NCBI RefSeq assembly: GCF_000336575.1
Contig: NZ_AOPO01000001.1
Coordinates: 496,001 to 560,000, forward strand
Direction: 5' to 3'
Length of the DNA: 64,000 nucleotides
From: Vreelandella titanicae BH1
Lineage (GTDB): Bacteria; Pseudomonadota; Gammaproteobacteria; Pseudomonadales; Halomonadaceae
Shown here: positions 1-8,548 of the stretch, one piece after another
How the letters are laid out: each line of letters starts with the position of its first letter
How positions within the stretch are numbered: the first letter of the stretch is position 1
Program-made: the position numbers and the translations under genes
The notes under the pieces: generated by a model
The model's database searches: none
Told to the model about the DNA's origin: nothing
The model's input: only the letters and a program-made list of their open reading frames with translations

Positions 1-105
1 TCTGGGAATCCTATCAGTCTGACGACAGGAGATGATTTTCAAGCACTTAACGCAGAGCAGCTTGAACTGGCCGAGCGTGTTTGGGAATCCTCACCCTGGA
101 AATAA
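1..105 (+). CDS. C-terminal end of a TctC-type substrate-binding protein (partial)
   Basis: Frame 1 is open from the first base to the TAA at 103-105 and encodes 34 residues ending in ESSPWK. The gene begins outside the window. It lies just upstream of tctB and tctA on the same strand, so the most likely identity is the periplasmic substrate-binding subunit of the same tripartite tricarboxylate transporter. The tail alone carries no diagnostic motif, so this call rests on position. Confidence 0.55.
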   Translation, partial: SGNPISLTTGDDFQALNAEQLELAERVWESSPWK

Positions 106-112
106 ATTGATT

Positions 113-138
113 GGCCGGGGTGTTCAATCAACCCGGCC
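113..138 (+). terminator. GC-rich hairpin between the tctC-like gene and tctB
   Basis: GGCCGGG at 113-119 pairs with CCCGGCC at 132-138 around a 12-nt loop, directly after the upstream stop codon. There is no clear T-run. It may be an intercistronic stabiliser or attenuator that sets the ratio of the abundant binding protein to the membrane subunits, rather than a full terminator. Confidence 0.4.
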
Positions 139-256
139 GACCATGGCAAGCCCCCCTTCGTCACGCCCCGTAACAGGATAAAACGTCACCTCCACCATGT
201 CGCTCGACTCGCTTGGTGGTAGACGCTCTACGAGCAAGCCAGCCAGAGAATAGAAC

Positions 257-724
257 ATGAAACAGACCACTTCAGGGCAAGGGCCTCATCCCGACCTCAT
301 CACCGGTATCGCCATCATTGTTGTCGCAGGGTTTCTTCTGCTACGCACACCCGACATGCCGACCATGAGCTCCCTGCTGCCTATAACAATGCTGAGCACG
401 CTAATCGGGCTCTCTGTATTAATGATCTTACGGGTTTTTGCCGCCACGCGAAGCGAGCGCTTTAAAGCCCCACGGCACCAAATATTCGAGAATTTGCCGC
501 GCTTTCTCGGCATTGTCGTGGCCATTGGGCTCTACGTGGTCAGCGTGAGCTTGATCGGCTTTTACACAACCACCGCGGTTATGGTGCCTTTGGTGGCGTG
601 GAGCTTCGGCTATCGGGATATCAAACGGTTGCTGTTGGCGGACCTGATATTCACCGGAGGCTTGGCAATAATTTTCGCCTTGCTGATGGGTCAGGATCTC
701 CCCACTGAATTCTTTATACGCTGA
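257..724 (+). CDS. tctB: Tripartite tricarboxylate transporter small membrane subunit TctB
   Basis: The 155-aa protein has four strongly hydrophobic segments (about residues 15-30, 37-58, 80-105 and 125-148), the layout expected for TctB, the small integral subunit of TTT transporters. Members of this family work with a large TctA channel and a periplasmic TctC receptor to import carboxylates by ion symport. The gene is 14 bp upstream of tctA and follows a partial TctC-like gene, giving the order C-B-A. The ATG at 257 follows an AGAG/GAA-rich stretch. The substrate cannot be read from the sequence. Confidence 0.85.
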   Translation: MKQTTSGQGPHPDLITGIAIIVVAGFLLLRTPDMPTMSSLLPITMLSTLIGLSVLMILRVFAATRSERFKAPRHQIFENLPRFLGIVVAIGLYVVSVSLIGFYTTTAVMVPLVAWSFGYRDIKRLLLADLIFTGGLAIIFALLMGQDLPTEFFIR

Positions 725-738
725 AAGAGGGCTGACAC

Positions 739-2244
739 ATGTATGGAAGTTTGATTGATGCACTCCCAGCGGTGCTGTCTCTCGGCAATTTCGCCGCTGT
801 CGTGCTCGGCGTTATAACAGGCATCTGTATTGGTGCCTTGCCCGGGCTCAGCGCCACCATGGCAATCTCGGTACTGATTCCCTTCACCTTCGGCATGGAT
901 CCACTGGTAGCACTTGGCATGATGGCCGGTATCTATAACGGCGCCATGTACGGTGGCGCTATTCCCGCGGTGCTGCTGCGCATTCCCGGCACCCCCGCCG
1001 CCGTAGCCACCAGCTTCGACGGCTACCCAATGGCCCAGCAAGGCAGGGGCGGCTATGCGCTTCAGGTCTCAGTGGTGTCATCCGCCATCGGTGGCATCGT
1101 CTCGGCTATCGTGCTCATGCTATTGGCCCCGCCGCTGGCCAAGGTAACACTGCTGTTTGGCCCCTCCGAGGTTTTCTGGGTCGCCGTCTTCGGCCTCTCG
1201 GCCATCGTCTTCCTGCTCGGCGGAGACGTCCTCAAGGGCTTGTTGAGCGCCTGTTTCGGCGTTTTTGTCTCGCTGGTCGGGCTAGACTCTATCTCCGGAT
1301 ATGACCGCTACACCTTCGGCCACCTGGAGTTACTCGACGGCATCAACATCGTGGTGCTGCTCGTCGGGCTCTACGCCATACCGCCGGCAATCGCCCTCCT
1401 GGAGGAAGTCGTGGATGTCGACACCTCCACGGCCAAAAAGCTCAATACGACGAGCCTCTGGAAAGCCTTTCCGAGCATGCTGAGATTCTGGAAGACTTGG
1501 CTGCGCTCTTCGGTGATCGGCGTGTTCGTCGGCATCCTGCCAGGCGCTGGCGGATCAATGGCGGCTTTTCTCAGCTACAACGAAGCACGTCGCGCATCCA
1601 GTAATCCCGAAGACTGGGGCAAGGGCGAACCCGAGGGCGTAGCGGCCTCCGAGACCGCCAACAACGCCGATACCGCCTCAGCACTGATTCCCGCCTTGAC
1701 GCTCGGCATCCCCGGTACCGCGGTGGCTGCAGTGATGCTCGGTGGCCTGATGATCCACGGTCTGCAACCTGGCCCGATGCTCTTCCGTGACAACCCCGGC
1801 ATTGTGTTCGGCTTCATGTGGCAGTTCCTGTTCGCCGCCATCTTGCTGATCGTACTTGGCGGCGCCCTGGCCACCAACAGCTTTGCACAGGTTCTGCGTC
1901 TGCCGCGTCCACTGCTTGGCGCTTTCATCATCACCCTGGTTCTAGTGGGGGTCTACTCAATCAATGGCCGGATGTTCGACGTTTACTTGATGCTGGGCTT
2001 CGGTTTTATCGGCTACTTTATGGACAAACTGAAGTTCCCATTGCCCCCAGTCGTGCTGGGCCTAATTCTCGGTGGCTTCGCCGAGCAGAACTTGCGTCTG
2101 GCTCTGCGTATTGGTGGCGGCGATTGGACAGCCTTGGCAGCGAATACAACGTCGAAGGTGCTTATTGCCATGATTCTTCTTGTCATTCTTACGCCACTCT
2201 TTTCCCGACTGTCCCGCCGCAAGAAGAGTGAGTCGACGGCATAG
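739..2244 (+). CDS. tctA: Tripartite tricarboxylate transporter large permease TctA
   Basis: This 501-aa polytopic membrane protein has the usual TctA length. It contains the family's glycine/proline-rich segment near residue 34 (GALPGLSAT) and a second near residue 255 (VGILPGAGGS), the two repeated signature regions of the TctA fold. It ends with a basic tail. A GAGG motif precedes the ATG at 739. It is probably co-transcribed with tctB and the tctC-like gene as a complete TTT system for a di- or tricarboxylate or aromatic acid. No sensor or regulator for it is visible; the neighbouring operon converges on it. Confidence 0.92.
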   Translation: MYGSLIDALPAVLSLGNFAAVVLGVITGICIGALPGLSATMAISVLIPFTFGMDPLVALGMMAGIYNGAMYGGAIPAVLLRIPGTPAAVATSFDGYPMAQQGRGGYALQVSVVSSAIGGIVSAIVLMLLAPPLAKVTLLFGPSEVFWVAVFGLSAIVFLLGGDVLKGLLSACFGVFVSLVGLDSISGYDRYTFGHLELLDGINIVVLLVGLYAIPPAIALLEEVVDVDTSTAKKLNTTSLWKAFPSMLRFWKTWLRSSVIGVFVGILPGAGGSMAAFLSYNEARRASSNPEDWGKGEPEGVAASETANNADTASALIPALTLGIPGTAVAAVMLGGLMIHGLQPGPMLFRDNPGIVFGFMWQFLFAAILLIVLGGALATNSFAQVLRLPRPLLGAFIITLVLVGVYSINGRMFDVYLMLGFGFIGYFMDKLKFPLPPVVLGLILGGFAEQNLRLALRIGGGDWTALAANTTSKVLIAMILLVILTPLFSRLSRRKKSESTA

Positions 2245-2330
2245 TACCTCGTTAATAATTTAGGATGTGCGCCTGCTGCAGCTATGCTTTAGAGCGCCAC
2301 GGATAAAGGACATCGATGAACGGCACCTAC

Positions 2331-3416
2331 TCACTCTACGAACGCCTGAACCTCATCGAGATCCACCACTACCCCTACTTGGCTGCCTTCCGTCAGCAGA
2401 TGCCGGCTACCGCGGTTGAGCGTATCGACACAGAGCGCCACCCCGGCGCACTCCACCGAATAACGCACGATGTTGCCGAGCAGTTGGCAGCGGCGTATGA
2501 CCCCGGGGCACTCTGGGCCAGGGCGAGCCGGTCGCTCCACGCCCATCGCTCCGTCTGCCAGTGGCTGGAGGTAAAGGGCCTCTGGCCGCAGCGCCACGCG
2601 TGCTGAGTCGAAACCCTCTCCTAACAGTGGACGGGCCTGATCGCCGAAAAGTAAGTTGTAGTGCCCCATAAAGCCCGCCGCGTGGTAGTCCCTGGGCCGC
2701 GTATAGAGCTCTTCGGCGCTTCCCTGCTGCAGGATGTGCCCGTCATGCATCAGGAAGATACGATCAGACATCACCAATGCCTCTTCCTGATCGTGGGTCA
2801 CAAACAGGGTCGTCAAACCTAATGTCTGCTGGATATCGCGCAGCTGCTGACGTAGATGGCCGCGGATACGGGCATCGAGCGCTGAGAGCGGCTCATCCAT
2901 CAATAGGATACGCGGCTCAACCACCAACGCTCTTGCTAAAGCCACGCGTTGACACTGCCCGCCGGAGAGCTGGTGGGGAAACTTGTCAGCATGCACATTG
3001 AGCTCTACCAGACGCAGTACTTCATCCACCCGGCGGCGGCGTTCCTCATGCGGCACCTTCTGCATACGCAGGCCGAAGGCGACGTTGTCGGTCACCCGCA
3101 TGTTGGGAAACAGAGCATAATGCTGGAAGACCATGCCAACACCACGCTGCTGCGGTGGAAGTGCGGTGATCTCTTCGCCATCCACCACGATTCGCCCCTC
3201 ATCCAGCCGATTCAACCCGGCAATAGATCGCAACAGGGTCGATTTTCCGCAACCGGAGGGCCCCAGCAGCGTGACGAACTCACCCTTGGCGATCACCGCA
3301 TCGATGTGAGAAAACACCTGGGTAGTGCCAAAACGCTTGGCCAACCCCTCGAGATGGAGATAGCCAGCGGCCAGGGGGCTGTCATTGACTACTGGAGCAC
3401 CGCTTAGGGTCGTCAT
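2331..3416 (-). CDS. ABC transporter ATP-binding protein, phosphonate/iron-type importer (PhnT-like)
   Basis: The 361-aa ATPase has Walker A GPSGCGKST at residues 52-60, Q-loop FQHY near 97-100, signature LSGGQ at 150-154, Walker B LLMDE near 171-175 and switch histidine in VTHDQEEA, followed by a C-terminal regulatory (TOBE-type) extension. The reading frame stays open far upstream, but the start at 3416 is preferred: it overlaps the permease stop by ATGA and leaves a normal-length protein. It powers import by the two permeases encoded just upstream. With the hydrolase and UTRA regulator, the set resembles the PhnSTUV 2-aminoethylphosphonate system, but the substrate is inferred. Confidence 0.88.
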   Translation of the reverse strand: MTTLSGAPVVNDSPLAAGYLHLEGLAKRFGTTQVFSHIDAVIAKGEFVTLLGPSGCGKSTLLRSIAGLNRLDEGRIVVDGEEITALPPQQRGVGMVFQHYALFPNMRVTDNVAFGLRMQKVPHEERRRRVDEVLRLVELNVHADKFPHQLSGGQCQRVALARALVVEPRILLMDEPLSALDARIRGHLRQQLRDIQQTLGLTTLFVTHDQEEALVMSDRIFLMHDGHILQQGSAEELYTRPRDYHAAGFMGHYNLLFGDQARPLLGEGFDSARVALRPEALYLQPLADGAMGVERPARPGPECPGVIRRCQLLGNIVRYSVECAGVALCVDTLNRGSRHLLTEGSQVGVVVDLDEVQAFVE

Positions 3417-4273
3417 GGGTTCGCCCCCTTGGTAATGGCGTGACCGGCCTGACGGTTCCCCAACCAGGTTAGCAGCAGGGTGAACAGGAAGAGCGTGATC
3501 ACCAATGCGCTGGTGAAGTGGCCGCTGGAGCCTCGCATATTGTTGAGATACACCTGAAGGGTCTCGAAGCGCGTCCCTACCAGCATGTTGGCGAAGACGA
3601 ACTCGCCAATCAGGAAGGAGAAGGACAGGAACACGGCGACCTGCACCCCCACGCGGATGTTGGGAAGAATGACCAGGAAGAAGGCCTTGAAGGGCGTTGC
3701 CCCCAGCAGTTGCGCGGCTTCCATCAGTGACCTTACATCGATGGTGCGCAGGCTGTTGGCAATGGCCCGGTAGACGAAGGGCAGCGCGATCGTCACGTAA
3801 GTAAACATCAGTATCCAGGGGGTGCCCACCAGTGGCAGCGGGCCGCCAGCGTAGAGTTGCAGCAGCCCTACCGAGGAGACCACAGGAGGCACTGCAAAGG
3901 GCACCAGGATAAGGCCACTCATCCAGGCATCCAGCCGTGGGTAGCGGGTATGCGCCAGGAACGCTACCGGCACCACCAGCACTAAACTCAGCGCCAGCGC
4001 TCCTACCGTGACCAGCATTGAGCGGGTGAAGGCCCACTGAAAGCGCGGTGTACTCCATAGCTCCCCAAACCACTTCAGGGTCACCCCATCAGGCAGGAGG
4101 GTGGCCCCCCAACTGGACGCCAACGCATAACCCAGGGTGGCGAGCAGCGGCAGCGCCAGTAGCGTGAACACACTCCACACCACCAGTGCATAGGGCGACG
4201 GCCAGACAAGGCGACGTATTGGCAGTGGAGATTCCTCTGGCCGGGATAAGGTGAGATCAGCGTTCAACGACAT
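3413..4273 (-). CDS. ABC transporter permease (PhnV-like second permease)
   Basis: This is a 286-aa inner-membrane protein with about six transmembrane segments. An EAA-like loop occurs around residues 180-200 (SLMEAAQLLGATPFKAFF), the contact site for the ATPase. It overlaps the ATPase gene by 4 bp and the upstream permease gene by 17 bp, so translational coupling is likely. Its partner in the heterodimeric channel is the 277-aa permease next to it. Paired permeases of this size are typical of type I importers for 2-aminoethylphosphonate, ferric iron or spermidine; the gene context favours an organophosphorus substrate. Confidence 0.85.
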   Translation of the reverse strand: MSLNADLTLSRPEESPLPIRRLVWPSPYALVVWSVFTLLALPLLATLGYALASSWGATLLPDGVTLKWFGELWSTPRFQWAFTRSMLVTVGALALSLVLVVPVAFLAHTRYPRLDAWMSGLILVPFAVPPVVSSVGLLQLYAGGPLPLVGTPWILMFTYVTIALPFVYRAIANSLRTIDVRSLMEAAQLLGATPFKAFFLVILPNIRVGVQVAVFLSFSFLIGEFVFANMLVGTRFETLQVYLNNMRGSSGHFTSALVITLFLFTLLLTWLGNRQAGHAITKGANP

Positions 4274-5090
4274 AATGGCTCCTGCGCACTATCCACTGCT
4301 GAATCAGGGTGACCATTGCCAGTAACCCGACCAGAACCAGCGCCAGGGCACTGGCCAGATTGGGCTGCAGGAAGAGATCCCCCGAGACCAGATTGGCGAT
4401 ACGGATAGTCATGAGGTTGTAGCTGGTATTGACCAGCGCATAGACGGTGGCATAGGCGCCCATGGCGTTGGCGATCAGAATCGTCAGCGTCCCCGCCAGT
4501 GCCGGCCGGAGGATCGGCAGACCGATATGGCGCCAGTAGGCGATGCGCCCGGCGCCCAGCAGGCTGGCAGCGTCCCGCCACTCTGCCCGCAATCCTTCGA
4601 AGGCAGGAAACAGCAGCAGTATGCCCAAAGGAATCTGGAACCAGGTGTAGATCACGATCAGGCCGTTGCGCGAATAGAGCGAGAAGCTGTCGATCAGCCC
4701 CACACGCTGAAGGGCTATGGTCAACACCCCGTTGGCGCCCATCAGGATGATGAACGCGAAGGCCAGCGGTACACCGGCAAAGTTGCTGGTCATATTGGTG
4801 AAGGCGATCATCCAGCGCCGCAGCGGACCGCTGGTGCGGGTCAGGCTGTGGCATGCCAGGGTGGCGATGATCAGCCCCAGAAGGCTCGAAATCAGTGAAA
4901 TCTCCAGGCTGCGCCCAATGGCCTGACGAAAGAAGGTCGAACCCGCGATTTCCCTGAAGTGGCCGAGCCCCCAGGCGCCCTCGACGTGGAAGGCACTGAT
5001 GGCGATCCAGCCGAGCGGCGCCAGTTGGAAGGCCACGAATACCAGCGCAAAGGGTACCAGCCATAGCCAGGCGGGCAGTAGACGCTTCAC
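4257..5090 (-). CDS. ABC transporter permease (PhnU-like first permease)
   Basis: This 277-aa polytopic membrane protein carries an EAA loop in its C-terminal half (EWRDAASLLGAGRIAYW, about residues 170-186), identifying it as a binding-protein-dependent transport permease. Its start overlaps the hydrolase stop in an ATGA at 5087-5090, and its 3' end overlaps the next permease gene by 17 bp. The tight packing of hydrolase, two permeases and ATPase indicates one operon. A 338-codon open frame in another phase of the same strand here is a GC-rich shadow. Confidence 0.85.
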   Translation of the reverse strand: MKRLLPAWLWLVPFALVFVAFQLAPLGWIAISAFHVEGAWGLGHFREIAGSTFFRQAIGRSLEISLISSLLGLIIATLACHSLTRTSGPLRRWMIAFTNMTSNFAGVPLAFAFIILMGANGVLTIALQRVGLIDSFSLYSRNGLIVIYTWFQIPLGILLLFPAFEGLRAEWRDAASLLGAGRIAYWRHIGLPILRPALAGTLTILIANAMGAYATVYALVNTSYNLMTIRIANLVSGDLFLQPNLASALALVLVGLLAMVTLIQQWIVRRSHYVVER

Positions 5091-5911
5091 GACGCCGCCC
5101 TCCCCTCGACCAGCAGCTCGGCGTGATAGGGTTTGTCATGCTCCAGGCCCAGCAAGGTGGCCAAGGTACCGCACAGCCTTGGCTGCTGCAGCGATGCCAC
5201 CGGCGCATGAGCAAATGCCTCGCCAAATAGCCACAGTGGCACCCGGCGCTCTTCCTCCAGCAGGCCCGAGTGAGAACCATCGGCGTTCATACCATGGTCG
5301 GCGGTCACCATCACCTGGTAGCCCTCAGCCAGCCACTGCGGCAAATAGTCTGCCAGGGCGCTATCGGCCCGACGTGCGGCGTTGCGGTACTGGGGCGACT
5401 CGCCGCCATGGCGATGGCCGGCATCATCGACATTCATGCTGTGCACCAGCAGAAAGTCAGGGGCGTTGAGCCGGCGCAGCGCTTCGGCGTCGCTGAACAG
5501 GTGATCGTCAGGGTAGTGATCCTGCCAGTAGAAGAGGCCCACCTGGATCGCGCTCTCCGCATTCTGGTGGAAACGGTGGCGGGCAGGCACGAAGGGAGCC
5601 TCAAGATAGAGCTCGCTGACCCAGTGATAGGCCGCCGCGGCGGTACGCCGCCCTTGGCGAACCGCCAGATCGAATAGGCTGGTGCCCGTTGATCGGCGCA
5701 CCACCTGGTTATGTACCACCCCAGAGTCCACAGGACGGTCGCCGGTCAGCAAACACTCATAGAGGGGGCGGGACATGGCTGGCAGCTCGCAATTAAGCGC
5801 GTGGAAGCTGCCACGGCCCGCTTCACAGAGAGCGTGTAGGTGGCCCATAGCGTGCCGCCCCACGGCATGGTTAAGGCCATCGAGCACCACGAGAATGACG
5901 CGGTGAGACAT
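5087..5911 (-). CDS. Alkaline phosphatase superfamily hydrolase in the ABC importer operon
   Basis: The 274-aa protein has the metal-site pattern of the alkaline phosphatase/nucleotide pyrophosphatase superfamily: an N-terminal aspartate in VLDGLNH (D11), a probable nucleophile in AMSRPLYECLLTG (S47), a DDAGHRHG motif and TADHGMNADGSH near the C-terminus. No signal peptide is visible, so it probably acts in the cytoplasm on the imported compound. The start at 5911 (MSHRVIL) is preferred over the frame's upstream ATG because family homology begins there. It is much shorter than phosphonoacetate hydrolase (about 400 aa), so a phosphodiester or phosphonate of unknown identity is the likeliest substrate. 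Confidence 0.75.
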   Translation of the reverse strand: MSHRVILVVLDGLNHAVGRHAMGHLHALCEAGRGSFHALNCELPAMSRPLYECLLTGDRPVDSGVVHNQVVRRSTGTSLFDLAVRQGRRTAAAAYHWVSELYLEAPFVPARHRFHQNAESAIQVGLFYWQDHYPDDHLFSDAEALRRLNAPDFLLVHSMNVDDAGHRHGGESPQYRNAARRADSALADYLPQWLAEGYQVMVTADHGMNADGSHSGLLEEERRVPLWLFGEAFAHAPVASLQQPRLCGTLATLLGLEHDKPYHAELLVEGRAAS

Positions 5912-5967
5912 CACAGGCTCCTTGCCGCCTCCTGGGGAGGCGGCCGTCAGTCGGGAAGAGGAGGTGG

Positions 5968-7047
5968 TTACTGTTGATGGATCAGCACCTGGGACTGCCA
6001 CTGGCTCGGCAGCTGCCGAGCGCTCATTTCCCAGGCGTCGAAATCCTCTACCGCGCGGGCATTGGCGTACTGCTCATTGGGCAGCAGTTTGGCGGCGATC
6101 TTTTCGGGCAGGGTCAGGTGCTCGGCGCGAATCGGGCGGGCATACCCCTCCGCCAAGTTGAACTGCCCCTCGTCAGAGAGGATGAACTCGCGAGCCAGCT
6201 TGGCCGCGTTTGGATGCGGAGCGTGCTTGTTGATGATGGTGGCGTAGCCAGAAGTCACCGAGGCATCGCCAGGAATGACCACATCGAAGGCATCACGGTT
6301 GATCTGATCACGGTAGTTCAGAGCGTTGAAGTCCCACATCAGCGCAACCTCGACTTCCCCTTTCTCGAGGTTGGCGATGCTGGGATCCGCCAGTGACAAC
6401 CGCCCCTGGCGGGCCAGTTCGGCAAACAGCTCCAGCCCTGGCAGCAGGTTATTTTCATCACCACCGTTGGCATAGGCGGCGGCGAGCACAGAGCTGTTAG
6501 CCTGCGCCGCTTGCCCTACGGCGCCCAGCGCTACGCTGTAGTCGCCCTCGACCAAGTCAGCAAAGGTGCGCGGCCGCTCCGCCTCCGTCACTAGCTGCTT
6601 GTTGATCATAAAGGCGATAGTGCCGGTATAGCCCAATACCCAGTGGCCGTCCTCATCCTTGGCCCAATCGGGAATCTCTTCCCAGGTCGTCGGCTTGTAG
6701 GGCTGAGTCACGCCTTCTGACACGGCGATGGGGCCAAAGCTGATGCCCACGTCACCGATGTCAACGGTGGCATTTTCACCCTCGGCCTTGAACTTGGCTA
6801 TCTCCTCGGCGGAGCTCATGTCGGTATCCATATGCTCCAAACCATACTGTTCGTGCAAATCGGCCCAGGTGTCTTTCCAGTTGGCCCAGGAGTCCGGCAT
6901 GCCGACGCTGTCGACTCGCCCCTCCTCCTGGGCAGCGGCGATCAGTTCGGACAGGTCGGTATCCGCTTGGGCTTGGCTGGCGAGAAGCGCCGTTCCGAGC
7001 GCAGCGGTTAGCGTCAGTTGCAGCAGCGACGAGCGTGTCGGATTCAC
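5968..7047 (-). CDS. Periplasmic substrate-binding protein of the phosphonate-type ABC importer
   Basis: The 359-aa precursor has a clear Sec signal peptide ending near residue 28 (LLASQAQA). The body resembles family 1 extracellular solute-binding proteins of the ferric/2-aminoethylphosphonate/spermidine type. It is the first gene of the minus-strand operon with the hydrolase, permeases and ATPase, 56 bp from the hydrolase start. Its promoter region faces that of the GntR regulator at 7317. Ligand identity is not readable from the sequence alone. Confidence 0.85.
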   Translation of the reverse strand: MNPTRSSLLQLTLTAALGTALLASQAQADTDLSELIAAAQEEGRVDSVGMPDSWANWKDTWADLHEQYGLEHMDTDMSSAEEIAKFKAEGENATVDIGDVGISFGPIAVSEGVTQPYKPTTWEEIPDWAKDEDGHWVLGYTGTIAFMINKQLVTEAERPRTFADLVEGDYSVALGAVGQAAQANSSVLAAAYANGGDENNLLPGLELFAELARQGRLSLADPSIANLEKGEVEVALMWDFNALNYRDQINRDAFDVVIPGDASVTSGYATIINKHAPHPNAAKLAREFILSDEGQFNLAEGYARPIRAEHLTLPEKIAAKLLPNEQYANARAVEDFDAWEMSARQLPSQWQSQVLIHQQ

Positions 7048-7144
7048 AGTATGGCCTCATTCGGTTAGTCAGGGTGATGCCGCCATCTGGTCTAGTTCAG
7101 TAACGGCTAACAAAAGGCATACTAGGGGGTGGAAATGACAAAGG

Positions 7145-7240
7145 CATGTCGCTTGAATGACATTCACATGTCCTTACAATAGCGGAAATTGCTGCTAAAA
7201 TTGGCGGTTATAGATCAGACATGTCATCGCCCTGACATGA
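7145..7240. promoter_or_regulatory. Repeated CATGTC/TGACAT sites in the divergent promoter region (candidate GntR operators)
   Basis: Between the binding-protein gene and the GntR gene there are CATGTC (7145-7150), TGACAT (7158-7163), CATGTC (7167-7172), palindromic GACATGTC (7218-7225) and TGACATGA (7233-7240). Five related half-sites within 100 bp of the divergent starts are what one expects of operators for the adjacent GntR/UTRA regulator. Binding is inferred. Confidence 0.5.
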
Positions 7241-7316
7241 TATCTTCGCTAAAATAACCTGCAGACGACTGCGTGCGAGCTTAAGCAGTCTGAACTAGAC
7301 CAGAAGCGAGCTTCCT

Positions 7317-8093
7317 TTGACCACTACGCTGCCACACGCCACGCCATTTAGCGCGGATAACGCTTTACCCCGCCTGACGCCACCGACCAGCCGCCTTCAG
7401 CAGGCGCTACTGGGCATGCTGGCCGAGGAGGCCCCCTCTGCCACTGGGCGCCTACCCTCCGAACGACAGATGATGGAGCGCTTCTCAACCACACGCATCA
7501 CACTACGTGAGGCGTTGATGCAACTGGAGGCCGAAGGTCGCATCTATCGGGAGAGCCGCCGCGGCTGGTTCGTCTCTCCTCCTCGTCTTCGCTACGACTT
7601 ACTCGCCTCTCTGCCGTTCAAGGAAATGGTAGCGTCCCAGCAGCGCTGCCCGGAAACCGAGGTACTCAAAGCCACCCAGTGCCCTGCCCAACCCAAGGTC
7701 GCGGCCCGCCTGGGCATCCTGGAAGGAGCACCGGTTTTCCACATCATCCGGGCACGCCGTATCGATGGGCGCCCCGTGCTATATGTCGAACACTACCTGC
7801 GCGCGGACTGCTTCCCCGGGATCCTCGCGCACGACCTCGTGACCTGCTCACTCACCGAGCTCTATCGCAGCCACTACGGCATACGCATCAGCCGTGTCAG
7901 CTTCGAGCTCTGCTCCACGGTGCTGCATTGTCGTGCGGCTGAGGCACTGCGCGCGGCCTCAGGAGGGCCTGCTCAGCGCGTCACTCGCATCAACTACGAC
8001 CAGAATGGCCGAGCCATCGATTATGACGATGAGCTTTGGCGACATGATGCGATTGAACTCACTGTGTCGGCGGCGCCGCAGAGTAGTGCGTAG
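7317..8093 (+). CDS. GntR family regulator with UTRA ligand-binding domain (PhnR-like)
   Basis: The 258-aa protein has an N-terminal winged helix-turn-helix (about residues 25-85, with RLPSERQMMERF and TLREALMQLEAEG) and a C-terminal UTRA/HutC-type effector domain that ends near residue 250. It is divergent from the ABC/hydrolase operon and probably responds to its substrate or a product. Phosphonate operons of the PhnSTUV kind commonly carry such a regulator. The start used is a TTG at 7317 with only a weak upstream ribosome site. The next in-frame ATG, near 7416, would cut into the DNA-binding domain, so the TTG is preferred. Confidence 0.85.
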   Translation: MTTTLPHATPFSADNALPRLTPPTSRLQQALLGMLAEEAPSATGRLPSERQMMERFSTTRITLREALMQLEAEGRIYRESRRGWFVSPPRLRYDLLASLPFKEMVASQQRCPETEVLKATQCPAQPKVAARLGILEGAPVFHIIRARRIDGRPVLYVEHYLRADCFPGILAHDLVTCSLTELYRSHYGIRISRVSFELCSTVLHCRAAEALRAASGGPAQRVTRINYDQNGRAIDYDDELWRHDAIELTVSAAPQSSA

Positions 8094-8229
8094 CGTAGCG
8101 CCGCCCCGACGCGTTATAGAGGAACGTTAACCGTTTCGTGCATCAAGCACCCTTGAGCGAGAGCTGCTTTCTGAAAACGGCAATCACGCCATGTTAGAGG
8201 GCTACAACTGAAGCATCCGGAGGAGAAAC

Positions 8230-8507
8230 GCAGCCCCCCTGGTCGTCGATATGCTGTGTACCGACAGCGCACACCAGCGGGTCTTCTGGGGCGTCTCCGA
8301 AGGCGTGCTGGCCGCCTGTTTATCGTGCTGGCGGGCGATGCCGGGCTGGCCGTATTGCAGGAAGTAATCACCGTGGTCGGCCTGCCGATGTTTATTTTGG
8401 TGTTTATCATGATGTTCGCGCTTTACCGAGGCCTCTCCCAAGAAGAACTCAGCGAAGTACGGGTAGGCAGCCCACCTAGGCAGGAAGAGTTGAAGCCGGA
8501 AGATTAG
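8230..8507 (+). pseudogene. C-terminal relic of a BCCT (betaine/carnitine/choline) transporter, frameshifted
   Basis: One frame from about 8230 encodes APLVVDML and then HQRVFWGVSEGVLAA, the conserved motif before the last membrane helices of BCCT transporters. At about 8305-8315 the homology moves to another frame, which continues LFIVLAGDAGLAVLQ, then VVGLPMFILVFIMMFALYRGL, and stops at 8505-8507. Together they make the last 90 or so residues of a roughly 500-residue protein. The rest of the gene is missing and no start is usable, so this is a dead fragment. Confidence 0.7.
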
Positions 8508-8518
8508 GAGATACAAGA

Positions 8519-8548
8519 CAGGGGCCTGCGAGCAATTGCAGGCCCCTG
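8519..8548. terminator. Strong GC hairpin after the BCCT relic
   Basis: CAGGGGCCTGC (8519-8529) pairs perfectly with GCAGGCCCCTG (8538-8548) around an 8-nt loop and is followed by TTTC. It is the likely intrinsic terminator of the former transporter gene. From 8549 to 8940 I see no gene; the stretch is AT-richer and leads into the AAA ATPase gene. Confidence 0.7.

Noticed and set aside
2316..3407. Plus-strand frames opposite the ABC ATPase gene
   Set aside because: The minus-strand frame contains every ABC ATPase motif; the plus frames have no family resemblance and no ribosome sites.
4264..5280. 338-codon minus-strand open frame
   Set aside because: It lies in another phase over the permease and hydrolase genes and shows arginine/histidine/glutamine-rich composition typical of GC-rich shadow frames.
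5270..5677. 135-codon plus-strand frame inside the hydrolase gene
   Set aside because: It is antisense to the alkaline-phosphatase-superfamily motifs and has no independent support.
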